Of a stretch of DNA of 64,000 bases, positions 34,270-43,045 are shown piece after piece. Source of the DNA: Echinicola vietnamensis DSM 17526 (GTDB lineage: Bacteria; Bacteroidota; Bacteroidia; Cytophagales; Cyclobacteriaceae). How positions within the stretch are numbered: position 1 is the stretch's first letter; the number at the start of each line of letters is the position of its first letter. Location of the stretch: contig NC_019904.1 in NCBI RefSeq assembly GCF_000325705.1, forward strand, positions 4,590,001 through 4,654,000, read 5' to 3'. The translations under genes and the position numbers were made by a program. Below the pieces are notes generated by a model that was not told the origin of the DNA, made no database searches, and worked only from the letters and a program-made list of their open reading frames with translations.

Positions 34270-36906
34270 ATGAAAACCATCCGATTATACCTTCCGATTT
34301 TACTGTTGTTGCTGTTCATCTCCTCCTTGTGCCATGCGCAAGACCGCTATGAGCTGAACACTGACTGGTATTGTCAACCAATTGATGACACCCAAGCAGA
34401 CGGCCATGCCCTTTCCAATCCATCATACCCCTTGACCGGTTGGATGCCCGCCACTGTACCTGGAACGGTGCTCACCACCCTGCTAAACAACGGCAAAGTA
34501 CCCGACCCCTTTTACGGAATGAACAATGAAAAAATCAAGGACATTTATGACACTGGAAGGGAGTATTACACGTATTGGTTTGTGAAGGAATTTGAGGAAT
34601 CTGCCACCGATGGAGAACAAGTGTGGTTAAACTTCCGTGGGATCAACTACAGCGCAGACATTTTCTTGAATGGCCAAAAAGTAAACCAAACGCCTTTCAA
34701 AGGCATGTATTTGCGCAAGCAGTATAACATCACCAAACTTCTGGCAAAAAATGGAAAAAACCGCTTGGCAGTTTTGGTGCATCCTGCAGATCACGTGGGA
34801 AACCCCAATGGAGGCCAAGGTGGTGATGGCACCATAGCCAAAGGAGTCGCCCTCCAATATACTGCGGGATGGGACTGGATCCAACCTGTCCGGGATCGGA
34901 ATACAGGCATTTGGGACAAAGTATTTATTGAAAAAACAGGTACTGTAAACCTAAAGCATCCGCATATTGTCACTTTGGTACCGGGTACAAGAATACCTGG
35001 AGCTTCCCAAGAACCTGCTACCCTCAAAGTCTCCGCTGAGTTACAAAACGTACTTGACCATTCCATCAGCGGGACTTTGCAATATACATTAGCCGGCAAA
35101 ACGATCAGCCAAAAGGTCACCTTAAAGCCCCAAGAAACCGCCGAAGTGGCCTTACCTGATTTCACCCTACAAAACCCCAAGCTCTGGTGGCCAAATGGCT
35201 ACGGCGAACAACACCTCTACGCCATCGACCTGCAATTCACCGCGGATGGTGCTGTCTCCGACAGGGAAAAGATCACCTTTGGCGTGCGGGAAATCCAAAC
35301 CACATGGAACTCCCATACCCGAAGCAAAGAAATCGCCGTAAACGGCCAAAAAATCTTTATCAAAGGGGGTAACTGGATTATCTCAGACGCCATGCTTCGG
35401 TTTTCCAAAGCACGGTACGATGCCGAAATCCGCTTTCACCGTGACATGAACCTTAACTTGATCCGTATCTGGGGCGGTGCACTTCCAGAACGTCCGGAAT
35501 TTTATGAGGCCTGTGACCGATATGGCATGTTGGTCATTCAGGATTTCTGGATGTCCGGAGACTGCAATGGAAGATGGCTCGACCCAAAGAAGAAGGATGA
35601 TCAATGGACCAGACGACAATATCCAGACGACCATGGCCTGTTTATCGAATCAGCGGCTGATGTCGTTAAAATGCTTCGAAACCATCCTTCGCTCGCCATG
35701 TGGTGCGGAGGAAATGAAATCACCCCTCCTGCTGATATCCTCAAAGCGCTAAAAGAAGATGTCTTGCCAAAGCTGGACGGTACGCGTTGGTTTATCGATT
35801 ACTCGAATTCTGATGAAATGTCCTACAACTTTAAAGGAGGAAACGGCGATGGCCCTTATGGCATCCAAGATATCTCCACCTTTTGGGCTGAAAAAACCTG
35901 GCCGTTCAATTCTGAAGTGGGTTCTGTCGGGACAGGAGATGCCACTTCGCTTAAGCGTTTTCTTCCTGAAGAAAATCAAGTCATCCCAGTGGAAATGGAC
36001 GGTACCGAAAAGGTACGAGATGAAGTATGGAGCTACCATAAATATATTGACTATGGAAATGCATTGGAACCTTATGGCAGCCCTGAGGACATGGAGGATT
36101 TTGCTGCCAAGGCGCAGCTGGTAAACTATAATCAGTACCGTGGACTGATCGAAGGCTTTACGGCACATATGTGGGACTGGTATACGGGGGTGATTATATG
36201 GAAAACCCAAAACCCTTGGACGTCGCTCCGGGGCCAGATGTACGATTATTACCTCGATCCCAATGCAAGCCTCTACGGGCTTCGAAACGGCAGCGAAGTC
36301 CTTCATGGCATGTACGACCCAGTCAAAGGAAACATTATGATCGCCAACAACACCTTTGACCAACAACATGACATCATGCTTCGTGTGACGGCCTATGACA
36401 TGCAGGGAAATGATCAGCAGCTAACCCAAGTATTCTGCTACCTGGAGCCAACCAGCATCCGGCTGATCATGTCCTTACAGGAGCGCATCAAAGCCCTTAG
36501 CGCCGATGAAGGCATGTTTCTTTCCGTCCAACTGCTCAACACCGACCAAAAAATCCTAAGCGACAATTTCTATTGGCTCCCTGATGCCAATGGAAATTAT
36601 TCCGGCTTACAACGCATGGAAAAAGCGAATATCCAGGCCACGGCTACGCAGTCTGCACCGGGTGAAGTAAGCTTAAAACTCACCAATCCATCGGGTAATA
36701 CGGTTTCTTTCTTTAACCGGATATCTTTGGTGGACACGGAAAGCGGAGAACGCCTGTTACCCACTTTCTTTAGCGACAATTACGTTTCCCTAACCCCTGG
36801 TGAAGAAAAAGTCGTCACGGTCTCTTATGCAGATCTGGACAAGAACAGCGCAGCCATCGAAATCGGAGGATGGAATACTCCCCTGCAAACCATCACCATA
36901 GAGTAA
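34270..36906 (+). CDS. Glycoside hydrolase family 2 protein (mannosidase/exo-glucosaminidase type), secreted
   Basis: The 878-residue protein has a signal peptide (MKTIRLYLPILLLLLF, cleavage near CHA-Q). A sugar-binding jelly-roll domain, an immunoglobulin-like domain, the catalytic TIM barrel and a C-terminal beta domain follow. W478-CGGNE483 carries the acid/base Glu; E549 in FNSEVGS is the likely nucleophile. The N-terminal block GWMPATVPGTVLTTLLNNG and the GGN-E form place it with beta-mannosidases and exo-beta-glucosaminidases, not beta-galactosidases. It acts in the periplasm on oligosaccharides. No SusC/SusD pair is near, so it is not in a typical utilisation locus. Confidence 0.85.
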   Translation: MKTIRLYLPILLLLLFISSLCHAQDRYELNTDWYCQPIDDTQADGHALSNPSYPLTGWMPATVPGTVLTTLLNNGKVPDPFYGMNNEKIKDIYDTGREYYTYWFVKEFEESATDGEQVWLNFRGINYSADIFLNGQKVNQTPFKGMYLRKQYNITKLLAKNGKNRLAVLVHPADHVGNPNGGQGGDGTIAKGVALQYTAGWDWIQPVRDRNTGIWDKVFIEKTGTVNLKHPHIVTLVPGTRIPGASQEPATLKVSAELQNVLDHSISGTLQYTLAGKTISQKVTLKPQETAEVALPDFTLQNPKLWWPNGYGEQHLYAIDLQFTADGAVSDREKITFGVREIQTTWNSHTRSKEIAVNGQKIFIKGGNWIISDAMLRFSKARYDAEIRFHRDMNLNLIRIWGGALPERPEFYEACDRYGMLVIQDFWMSGDCNGRWLDPKKKDDQWTRRQYPDDHGLFIESAADVVKMLRNHPSLAMWCGGNEITPPADILKALKEDVLPKLDGTRWFIDYSNSDEMSYNFKGGNGDGPYGIQDISTFWAEKTWPFNSEVGSVGTGDATSLKRFLPEENQVIPVEMDGTEKVRDEVWSYHKYIDYGNALEPYGSPEDMEDFAAKAQLVNYNQYRGLIEGFTAHMWDWYTGVIIWKTQNPWTSLRGQMYDYYLDPNASLYGLRNGSEVLHGMYDPVKGNIMIANNTFDQQHDIMLRVTAYDMQGNDQQLTQVFCYLEPTSIRLIMSLQERIKALSADEGMFLSVQLLNTDQKILSDNFYWLPDANGNYSGLQRMEKANIQATATQSAPGEVSLKLTNPSGNTVSFFNRISLVDTESGERLLPTFFSDNYVSLTPGEEKVVTVSYADLDKNSAAIEIGGWNTPLQTITIE

Positions 36907-36920
36907 TAAATACCTTTATG

Positions 36921-36958
36921 AAAAAAGAGCGGTCTCGAAAATGAGACCGCTCTTTTTT
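36921..36958 (+). terminator. Bidirectional rho-independent terminator
   Basis: A perfect 16-bp stem (AAAAAAGAGCGGTCTC at 36921-36936 with its complement at 36943-36958), loop GAAAAT. T-runs lie on both strands, so it can end the GH2 transcript and also the convergent DUF1835 gene. Confidence 0.92.
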
Positions 36959-37033
36959 GTTCAAAACGGATCAAGTGGAAGCATTTGGGTAAGGGAAACA
37001 CCTTTCACATCATCTTCCAAAGCCAACGGCTCC

Positions 37034-37795
37034 TTACGCCCTGAGCTCATCAAAGAGTCGCTTAACTTGCAGGTCTCCATAACCATAAATGCTTTCCCGC
37101 TTGTGGAATTCCTGAAAAACCGGGCCAAAGGCCACTGTCTCCAGTTCCTCCATGATGGCCAACAACGTTTTCTTGGGCCTTCCAAGGTCATCTTTGGACG
37201 GGATGCTGTCAAAGTAAGCTTCTACTGCTGGAAGCACAAAAGGAAAAGTAGCTTCCAACTTCCTTGCCCCCTGCATCAGGGCTTCATGATCCTCGCGCTG
37301 GTAAGCTTTCCAGAGTGCTGCTACCTGGTCCACTTCCTTTATTTCCGCGCTTTGACCATAAGCCTCCCAAAGGCCTGCTTGGTCCAAGCCTCCAAAACCG
37401 TAATAAAGACTTGTCATTGGCCGGACCAAATATAGCTTACAGCCTCTAACATGCTGGGAAAGCAGGGCTACCACAAACCAAAAATTAACTTGGCAAAACA
37501 AGTCATCTTCAAACCATAAATAAACGTGGGCCCCATCAGGTATTTTCATGATTTTCTCCATCTCGGAAACGGTCTCACCGTAATAATCCGCCTCGGTAAA
37601 GCCCGGATATGCACTGGATATATAGGCTGCCCTCTTGGCAAAAAAATCCGATAAACTTTCACTTTTCACCTCACCATCTACCAAACACTCACGTGCTACG
37701 ATCACCTCCCCGGGGATTTTTTGGGGGAATCGATCCTTGAGGGCATCTCCGTTAAGAATATGAAATTGATTTTCTATTAGCATTTTCTCTTCCAT
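37034..37795 (-). CDS. DUF1835 domain-containing protein
   Basis: This 253-residue soluble protein begins with HILNGDALKDRFP and GEVIVARECLVDG, the conserved blocks of DUF1835. YLWFEDDLFCQVNFW lies in the middle and an all-helical region with ATFPFVLPAVEAYFDS follows. The function is unknown; structurally the fold is expected to be nucleotide-binding-like, but no catalytic motif can be named. ATG 37783 (MLIENQFHI) is an alternative start. Confidence 0.7.
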   Translation of the reverse strand: MEEKMLIENQFHILNGDALKDRFPQKIPGEVIVARECLVDGEVKSESLSDFFAKRAAYISSAYPGFTEADYYGETVSEMEKIMKIPDGAHVYLWFEDDLFCQVNFWFVVALLSQHVRGCKLYLVRPMTSLYYGFGGLDQAGLWEAYGQSAEIKEVDQVAALWKAYQREDHEALMQGARKLEATFPFVLPAVEAYFDSIPSKDDLGRPKKTLLAIMEELETVAFGPVFQEFHKRESIYGYGDLQVKRLFDELRA

Positions 37796-38003
37796 GGACC
37801 TTAGCGTTGGGCAGTTGAATCCACAGCACCTTCTTTTTTACTGAAAATCCACCTCACCTTTTTCCAATTGGTCACCAAGGCAGCAAATAGCACTTCTATC
37901 AATATGGCCATGTTATTATCTTTTCTATTTATATACGCATGCCGTTTAAAAAGTTTTTTGTTTCACCCCAAAAGACCAATTGTAATGACCTTTTCCTCCT
38001 ATT

Positions 38004-38420
38004 TCAAAAGAGTTGGATGAGGATACCCAATATGCCCATAAACAAGCAAAGTGGAGAAAAAAGCTTGGTATCCCATTTCCCAAAAGGTGTGCTTTTTACT
38101 TTCTTAAAGAAACCCACGTACTTAAATTCTCCCATAGCCCTCAGCAAGAAAATGACCGGAATGATCCATCCCACACTATTCATCAGACCACTTGAAAGGT
38201 TTATCTCTAGGATTTCGGCTCTTATCAGATAAAAAAGACCAAAGACCGTCAGTCCCAAGCCTACAATGGCACTGTCCACTTTTCCGGGATTCATAACCAA
38301 GTCTCCATTTTCCTTGGTGGGAATGGCCTCCTCAAGGCCGAATGTCCCTCCTACTACCCAATTGAAATGAATCAATCCGAGTCCCAGAAGGATGCAGCTT
38401 AATACGATTGACAAAAGCAT
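38004..38420 (-). CDS. DUF3995-like small membrane protein
   Basis: The 138-residue protein has four hydrophobic segments: LLSIVLSCILLGLGLIHF, VGLGLTVFGLFYLI, GWIIPVIFLLRAMG and LCLFMGILGILIQLF. GFFKKVKSTPFGKWDTKLFS is the conserved C-terminal loop of the DUF3995 family. Function is unknown. No partner gene is evident on either side. Confidence 0.72.
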   Translation of the reverse strand: MLLSIVLSCILLGLGLIHFNWVVGGTFGLEEAIPTKENGDLVMNPGKVDSAIVGLGLTVFGLFYLIRAEILEINLSSGLMNSVGWIIPVIFLLRAMGEFKYVGFFKKVKSTPFGKWDTKLFSPLCLFMGILGILIQLF

Positions 38421-38505
38421 ATCTTATAAATTCATTCTATCCATAAAAGTAACACCGCTGCCCCATACCAATCAAGCAGGCCCTCGGATTACAACAAATA
38501 ATCAT

Positions 38506-38880
38506 TTATTCTTTCGGAATCGGCAAATTGTGCATTCTTAGAAAGGAAAGCCTATCCCAATATCCTCGCTGGAACTTAATTTTGCCGTCCACCACATGGA
38601 AAAACCCACATCCTCTCAATCCCAATGGATCCTTCCACTCTAAAATGCCCCATTCACCATCCTCAAGTATTTGCTCTACGATACAGGTCATCTCTGCTTG
38701 ACGAAATTCATCAGAAAACATCTCAAATATCGCTGATTTACCTTCTATCGGTTCATTTGCTACCTGATGGTTTACAGCATCATCATGGTAAAAATCAGAA
38801 AGCTTTGCAGCATTTCCCTCATTAAAGGCCTTTACCCATGCTTCGATCAAATCCTTTGGTGTCATTTTTTTTGTTGTCAT
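38506..38880 (-). CDS. SnoaL-like/NTF2-fold protein
   Basis: This 124-residue cone-shaped fold reads DLIEAWVKAFNEGNAAKLSDFYHDDAVNH, then EGKSAIFEMF and a C-terminal beta sheet (GCGFFHVVDGKIKFQRGYWD). Such proteins are isomerases, hydrolases or ligand-binding subunits; no catalytic His/Asp pair can be assigned surely. An upstream ATG at 38892 and a downstream ATG at 38865 are also possible. Confidence 0.75.
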   Translation of the reverse strand: MTTKKMTPKDLIEAWVKAFNEGNAAKLSDFYHDDAVNHQVANEPIEGKSAIFEMFSDEFRQAEMTCIVEQILEDGEWGILEWKDPLGLRGCGFFHVVDGKIKFQRGYWDRLSFLRMHNLPIPKE

Positions 38881-38934
38881 AAACTTGTACACTAAAGCCC
38901 GGAAAAACCTAGCATCACATCTCCTTCCAAAAAG

Positions 38935-39672
38935 TTATCGATATTCCGGATTTTCAAATTCCCACCGGGAACCATCATCCCATGCTGCGCGTGAATTACC
39001 ATAATTTGGATACCCCCCATTTTGCTTGAGCATCGCTGCCAAATGCAACAAATTATAGGTCATGAAAGTAGTGTTGCGATTGGTGAAATCACTATCGAAC
39101 CCCATAGGCTTTTCCAACTGACGCCCATTCCACTCCTTATCACCATAACTTGGCCCCGGCCCCACTTCACCAATCCAACCACAATCAGCCTGAGGCGGTA
39201 TGGAATAACCGATGTGCTGAAGCGCATACAATATGCCCATGGCACAATGCTTTATCCCATCTTCATTTCCGGTAATCATGCAGCCGCCTACTTTGCCATA
39301 AAACAAGTACTGGCCTTTTTCATTGGTCATGCCACTCAAGGAATAGAGCCTTTCGATCAATTTCTGAGCGACAGAAGACTTCTCGCCAAGCCATATCGGC
39401 GTACCAATCACCAATATATCCGCTGCCAAGATCCTTTCAGACAAAGCGGGCCACTCATCTGCCTGACCATTCCGTTCGGCCATGTCGGGATACACCCCAT
39501 AGGCCACTTCATGATCCACCAACCTCATCTCATCAATGGTGACCTTTTCCTTTTTCATCATCTGCTTGGATACGTCCATCAAATAGTCCGTATGACTCGT
39601 CTCAGGTGATTTTTTAAGGGTGCAGTTTACAAAAACTGCCTTCAAGTTACTGAAATTGGGTTTATTCATCAT
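38935..39672 (-). CDS. Flavodoxin-like NAD(P)H-dependent FMN reductase
   Basis: The 245-residue flavodoxin fold has first strand LKAVFVNCTLKKSPETSHTD as the phosphate-binding loop. ADILVIGTPIWLGEKSSVAQKLIERL contains the isoalloxazine loop, and GGCMITGNEDGIKHCA is the third loop. This is the NADPH-dependent FMN reductase/iron-sulfur flavoprotein branch, not a small electron-carrier flavodoxin. It lies 30 bases downstream of the racemase-like gene and may be co-transcribed with it. Confidence 0.78.
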   Translation of the reverse strand: MMNKPNFSNLKAVFVNCTLKKSPETSHTDYLMDVSKQMMKKEKVTIDEMRLVDHEVAYGVYPDMAERNGQADEWPALSERILAADILVIGTPIWLGEKSSVAQKLIERLYSLSGMTNEKGQYLFYGKVGGCMITGNEDGIKHCAMGILYALQHIGYSIPPQADCGWIGEVGPGPSYGDKEWNGRQLEKPMGFDSDFTNRNTTFMTYNLLHLAAMLKQNGGYPNYGNSRAAWDDGSRWEFENPEYR

Positions 39673-39702
39673 AATTTGGTTTATATAGCTATCGGTTTAA
39701 AA

Positions 39703-40425
39703 TCATTCATACTTTGATGTGAACGATTCATCACTGGGAATGCAACCTGTTATTGCATATTCCACAATTTGCTCAACATGGAGTTTTGTCGTATCAAATA
39801 CCGGAAAACCGACATCACTTGGATGGATCAACATTGGGATTTCCGTACACCCTAACACAATTCCTTGAGCACCGCGGTCGACCAGCATTTCTGCAAACCG
39901 TATAAATTTCCGTTTGGACGCTTCGCTTACAATTCCTTTTCCCAGTTCATTTTTTAGAATGTATTGAATCGTTTCAACATCCTTGTTTTCTGCTGGAATG
40001 ATGGTCTCAATATTATTTTGTAGTAGTTTATCTTTATAGAAGTCCATCTCCATGGTAAACTTTGTCGCCAACAATCCCACTTTACTCAGGTTTTCTTTTT
40101 TTATGGCTTTCGCAGTAGCTTCAGCAATATGGATGATAGGGACATCAAGGTGCGCCTGTATTTCATCTGCAAATAGATGAGCCGTATTGGCTCCCAAAAC
40201 GATCGCATCGACATGACATGAGATGAGTTTTTCACAGGCATTGTAAATGAGATCGAAAGAATTCACCCACCCTACTTTTTGGATATCCGAAAAGTTCAGA
40301 GAGTAAATCACACATTCTGCCGCATGGAGTCCTCCTAATCGATGGTTTATGCCTTCATTGATGTATTTATAATAATCCAACGTGGAAGTCCAGCTAATCC
40401 CTCCCACAATTCCAATTTTTTTCAT
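39703..40425 (-). CDS. Aspartate/glutamate racemase family protein with altered active site
   Basis: The 240-residue protein from ATG 40425 begins IGIVGGISWTSTLDYY. The family uses two Cys; the second is present (C192 in VLGCTEIPM). The first, normally in a CNTAH motif, is Ala79 here (GANTAH). E. coli YgeA-type members have Thr at this site, so loss of one Cys does not exclude activity, but it suggests one-sided racemisation or another reaction. The frame is open upstream to 40506, but the ATG before KKIGIVGG is the natural start. Confidence 0.82.
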   Translation of the reverse strand: MKKIGIVGGISWTSTLDYYKYINEGINHRLGGLHAAECVIYSLNFSDIQKVGWVNSFDLIYNACEKLISCHVDAIVLGANTAHLFADEIQAHLDVPIIHIAEATAKAIKKENLSKVGLLATKFTMEMDFYKDKLLQNNIETIIPAENKDVETIQYILKNELGKGIVSEASKRKFIRFAEMLVDRGAQGIVLGCTEIPMLIHPSDVGFPVFDTTKLHVEQIVEYAITGCIPSDESFTSKYE

Positions 40426-40608
40426 GTCATGACCCTCGTGTTTTTTGGTATCAAAAAATGTTCTAACCCATATTAAAAACTCCCAATACCCGAAACGCTC
40501 TGGCACGGTAAGCTAATTTAACAAATTCAAGCTAATTTAACTCATAAACCTCCAACGCCAGGTTAGGGAGAAACTGTTCATGATCTGGCTTTTACTGGAG
40601 GTTCTCCC

Positions 40609-41241
40609 TCAATCACAGCCACAATACCAATCACTATTGGCTTTCTCAAAGCACTCTCTTCCTTCCTTAAAGGCAAAATAGGCCAGTCCCAAGGTCCCAA
40701 CACTGTCCACATAAGGAACTCCAAACCATTCGTAAAGGCCACTGCTGATCAATAAAATGACGGACATGTAAATACAAACCAAGGTGCAATTGGCATCTGC
40801 CAAGATCGGTTCAGATTGGAGCTGTTTCCCCACCCTACGTTTCCCAATCACCAAGGCCCACATCACCAAGATGGAAACGACCGAGATCACCATCCCCCAA
40901 AATGTCGTAACCGGCTGATGTCCGGTCCAAATATTATAAAAGCTTGAAATGGCCAATCCGACGACCAAGATATAAAAAGCAAATCCCGTAATCCGTAAGG
41001 CCGTCCGCTCAAACTCGTCACGTTTACTTCCTGGATTACGCCCGATTCTGACCACCATATGTGCGATTCCCATTCCGGAGATCACCTCGATAAAGCTGTC
41101 CGTCCCAAAACCAAAAAGTGCTAAGCTCTCATCCTCCATTCCCCAATGGGTTGCCAGAATTCCTTCGGCCAAATTGTACACCATCGTAAAGATGGCTAAA
41201 CCAAAGGCCACTTTGAGTAATTTTTTTTCCTGGGATACCAT
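40609..41241 (-). CDS. CDF-like cation efflux membrane protein without C-terminal domain
   Basis: This 210-residue protein has six hydrophobic segments in the cation diffusion facilitator layout. GTDSFIEVISGMGIA (D48) and ILADANCTLVCIY take the places of the metal-binding helices 2 and 5, but His is absent from the usual HxxxD pattern. The cytoplasmic metal-binding domain is missing, and the end SDWYCGCD adds two Cys. It may transport a different ion than zinc. It begins 38 bases after the zinc-finger gene and is likely in its operon. Confidence 0.68.
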   Translation of the reverse strand: MVSQEKKLLKVAFGLAIFTMVYNLAEGILATHWGMEDESLALFGFGTDSFIEVISGMGIAHMVVRIGRNPGSKRDEFERTALRITGFAFYILVVGLAISSFYNIWTGHQPVTTFWGMVISVVSILVMWALVIGKRRVGKQLQSEPILADANCTLVCIYMSVILLISSGLYEWFGVPYVDSVGTLGLAYFAFKEGRECFEKANSDWYCGCD

Positions 41242-41279
41242 CTTCCTTTTTGGTAAGATATCCAAAAATTTGCCGCTGA

Positions 41280-41654
41280 TCAACCGGCCTCCTTGATCTT
41301 TACGACCAAAAACCAATCACTGTCCAGCTGTAAGTAGCCATAATCATAGCAGTAAATATAGACATCCCCTCTTTTGTTGACATACCGGTGGGTATGGTAC
41401 TTAAACTGGAAGCCCTTCAGGAGAAGCTGCTCTCTGGAGATCCGCATGGTTTCTTTGACATCACTTAGTGCCATGGCAAGTATTCGGCGGTTCTTTTTCA
41501 GGGCATTATTGATCTTTCGGACCATTTGGTATTTACCGGACTTGAGGTGGTTGTTATAATGGCTGCGGCAAAAGTCATCACAGAATTTCTTGTCCGACCT
41601 CCCTTGAATGGGCTTTTGGCAATTTAGGCATTTCTTATCATCTAAAAACATCAT
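41280..41654 (-). CDS. Zinc-finger protein of unknown function, divergent from ssb
   Basis: The 124-residue protein has N-terminal C9-LN-C12 and C25-DDF-C29 forming one zinc site, as in small treble-clef or DUF2116-like proteins. A basic helix (VRKINNALKKNRRILAMAL) and a beta-rich C-terminus with many aromatic residues (YCYDYGYLQLDSDWFLV) follow. It could bind nucleic acid. It diverges from ssb across a phased decamer array, which suggests shared control. I do not recognise a named family. Confidence 0.65.
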   Translation of the reverse strand: MMFLDDKKCLNCQKPIQGRSDKKFCDDFCRSHYNNHLKSGKYQMVRKINNALKKNRRILAMALSDVKETMRISREQLLLKGFQFKYHTHRYVNKRGDVYIYCYDYGYLQLDSDWFLVVKIKEAG

Positions 41655-41710
41655 GTACGCTACTCATTAAAATCAAAAATTATTGGAATATACACAATTT
41701 AAAACGCTTT

Positions 41711-41790
41711 ATCAACCGTATATACCCGAATGCATCCGTTTACAAACGATTACAAACGGCAACAAACGGATATCAACCGACTAATCACGC
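41711..41790. repeat. Helically phased decamer array between divergent genes
   Basis: Eight degenerate ten-base units lie in tandem. Their CG dinucleotides are at 41717, 41727, 41737, 41747, 41757, 41767, 41778 and 41788, so the spacing is ten bases with one eleven. ATCAACCG occurs at 41711 and 41772 and ACAAACG three times (41742, 41752, 41762). The array lies between the zinc-finger gene and ssb. Spacing of one helical turn puts all units on one face of the DNA, which suits cooperative protein binding or curvature. Confidence 0.7.
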
Positions 41791-41861
41791 ACGTTTCTCC
41801 CACCTTTGATCTACACGAACACATCAATTATTTATCAGTTTTTCACCAAAACCAAAAAGTT

Positions 41862-42212
41862 ATGAACACCCTTAGAAACAAAGTACAATTGATCGGTAGA
41901 TTGGGCGCGAAGGCAGACTACAAAGTCCTTGATAATGGCAATGCCTTAGCACGCATAAGTTTGGCCACGAATGAGGTCTATAAAAATGCCAAAGGTGAAC
42001 GCATCGAAGACACCACTTGGCACCAAGTCGTCGCTTGGGGGAAACTGGCAGAAATCATCCACAAATACACCGATAAGGGTACGGAAATAGCCATTGAAGG
42101 CAAACTGATCAACAGGAGTTATAATGACGCCCAGGGCGAAAAAAAGTACGTCACAGAGGTACAGGCAAAAGACGTGGTTCTCCTCGGCGAAAAAAACATG
42201 TCGACCAAGTAA
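41862..42212 (+). CDS. ssb: Short single-stranded DNA-binding protein
   Basis: This 116-residue OB-fold protein has NKVQLIGRLGAKADYKVLDNG, ARISLATNEVY, TTWHQVVAWGKLAEI and GTEIAIEGKL, the core of bacterial SSB. The Gly/Pro-rich linker and the acidic tip that recruits partner proteins (DDDIPF in E. coli) are absent; the chain ends GEKNMSTK. It is thus an accessory SSB rather than the main replicative one. The frame is open upstream to 41730 through the repeat array, but ATG 41862 matches the SSB N-terminus. Confidence 0.9.
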   Translation: MNTLRNKVQLIGRLGAKADYKVLDNGNALARISLATNEVYKNAKGERIEDTTWHQVVAWGKLAEIIHKYTDKGTEIAIEGKLINRSYNDAQGEKKYVTEVQAKDVVLLGEKNMSTK

Positions 42213-42258
42213 TGCCCACTCATCAGCATCACCTTTGCTGGTTTGGCGATGGTTAGTT

Positions 42259-42393
42259 TTGCTAAAAATTGAGGCTAATCATGGAGGAGAAGTTTATTTC
42301 AAATGCTCCACTAAAGATGATATATGGTTAGTAGAAATATGTGGTAGCGGAGATATGATATGTCGCATAAAAAATAATTCTAATCCCTACTGA
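42259..42393 (+). pseudogene. Possible 44-codon gene remnant downstream of ssb
   Basis: From a TTG at 42259 the frame reads a plausible soluble C-terminus (GGEVYFKCSTKDDIWLVEI, then GSGDMICRIKNNSNPY). The composition is protein-like and the flanking region is rich in repeats, so it may be the 3' end of a lost gene. I do not recognise it and chance cannot be excluded. Confidence 0.25.
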
Positions 42394-42460
42394 AAGAAAA
42401 CCCTCATGCAATCGGGTTCAATCCCTTTCTGATTGGAATTAGATTCTTTTGAGATAACAC

Positions 42461-42877
42461 GCCCACAAAATATTGGCTTGATCCGTCTTGGTAGATCGTT
42501 TGACGGATCAAGCAAAAAAATTGGGGACTGCCAGTTTTACTTAACGGCAAAACCACGGATAAATAAAAATGCCACAAGGGCACAAGGCGGATCAAGCCGA
42601 AAATTGGGGGTAGCCTATTTCGATGGGTAAATATGTTCTTCGCCACCTTTGGTTGCTATTTGGCCACGGATGAACGCTGATAAACACAGATAGGACGCTT
42701 AAGAAATGGCAAATCCGTGTTCAAATCTTTTATCAGTAGCTTACTTGACTTAAAAGCTTACGATGCCCATGCCTTTGGCTATGTAGAGGACTTCTCGACA
42801 AAGCTTGGATTCACCCAGTTCATAGATGAAATTGCATCTTTTAAATAAAGCTGCCCCCAGAAATATGGCTTAATCCG
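42461..42877 (+). mobile_element. Insertion-sequence remnant with repeated left and right ends
   Basis: Right-end motifs (CCCCCAGAAATATGGCTT-GATCCG type) lie at 42461-42485 (diverged) and 42851-42877. Left-end motifs (CGGATCAAGCCGAAAATTGG type) lie at 42504-42530 and 42588-42612. Between the last left end and the last right end is an ORF tail (42720-42848). The ends pair as inverted repeats. The same ends frame the hairpin-rich repeats A and B. No intact transposase is present and the family is not recognised. Confidence 0.55.
42720..42848 (+). pseudogene. 3' fragment of an unknown ORF inside the element remnant
   Basis: The 42 codons to a TAA at 42846-42848 read like a globular protein C-terminus (FISSLLDLKAYDAHAFGY, then KLGFTQFIDEIASFK). 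The stop codon is two bases from the right-end motif, as expected for a transposase gene that fills its element. I cannot name the family. Confidence 0.35.
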
Positions 42878-42908
42878 TGGTATGGTGTATGATGTAAACT
42901 CGAAAGCA

Positions 42909-43045
42909 AGAGGTTGTCTCATAAGTCCTCATTGCGATTCCGATGGATGTCGGAAGAAGCAATCTCGTCATACGTGCAATGAAAGTACATCGAGATCACT
43001 TCACTCCGCTCGTGATGACGGATTATTTATCATGAAACAACCTCG
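42909..43045. repeat. MITE-like element, copy 2
   Basis: This is the inverse-orientation copy of 3845-3985. Ends: AGAGGTTGTCTCAT (42909-42922) and ATGAAACAACCTC (43032-43044). The internal REP-like hairpins (GTCATTGC-type) are conserved. The right terminal repeat has decayed by one base compared with copy 1 (ATGAAAC for ATGAGAC). Confidence 0.75.

Noticed and set aside
41711..41790. The decamer array as a CRISPR or a replication iteron
   Set aside because: Units are ten bases with no spacers, and there are no cas or rep genes; CRISPR repeats are longer.
41730..41861. N-terminal extension of SSB back to 41730
   Set aside because: It would translate the phased repeats. SSB folds start directly at MNTLRNKVQLIG.
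42404..42646. Minus-strand ORF over the insertion-sequence ends
   Set aside because: It consists of left- and right-end motifs read in reverse and contains no domain.
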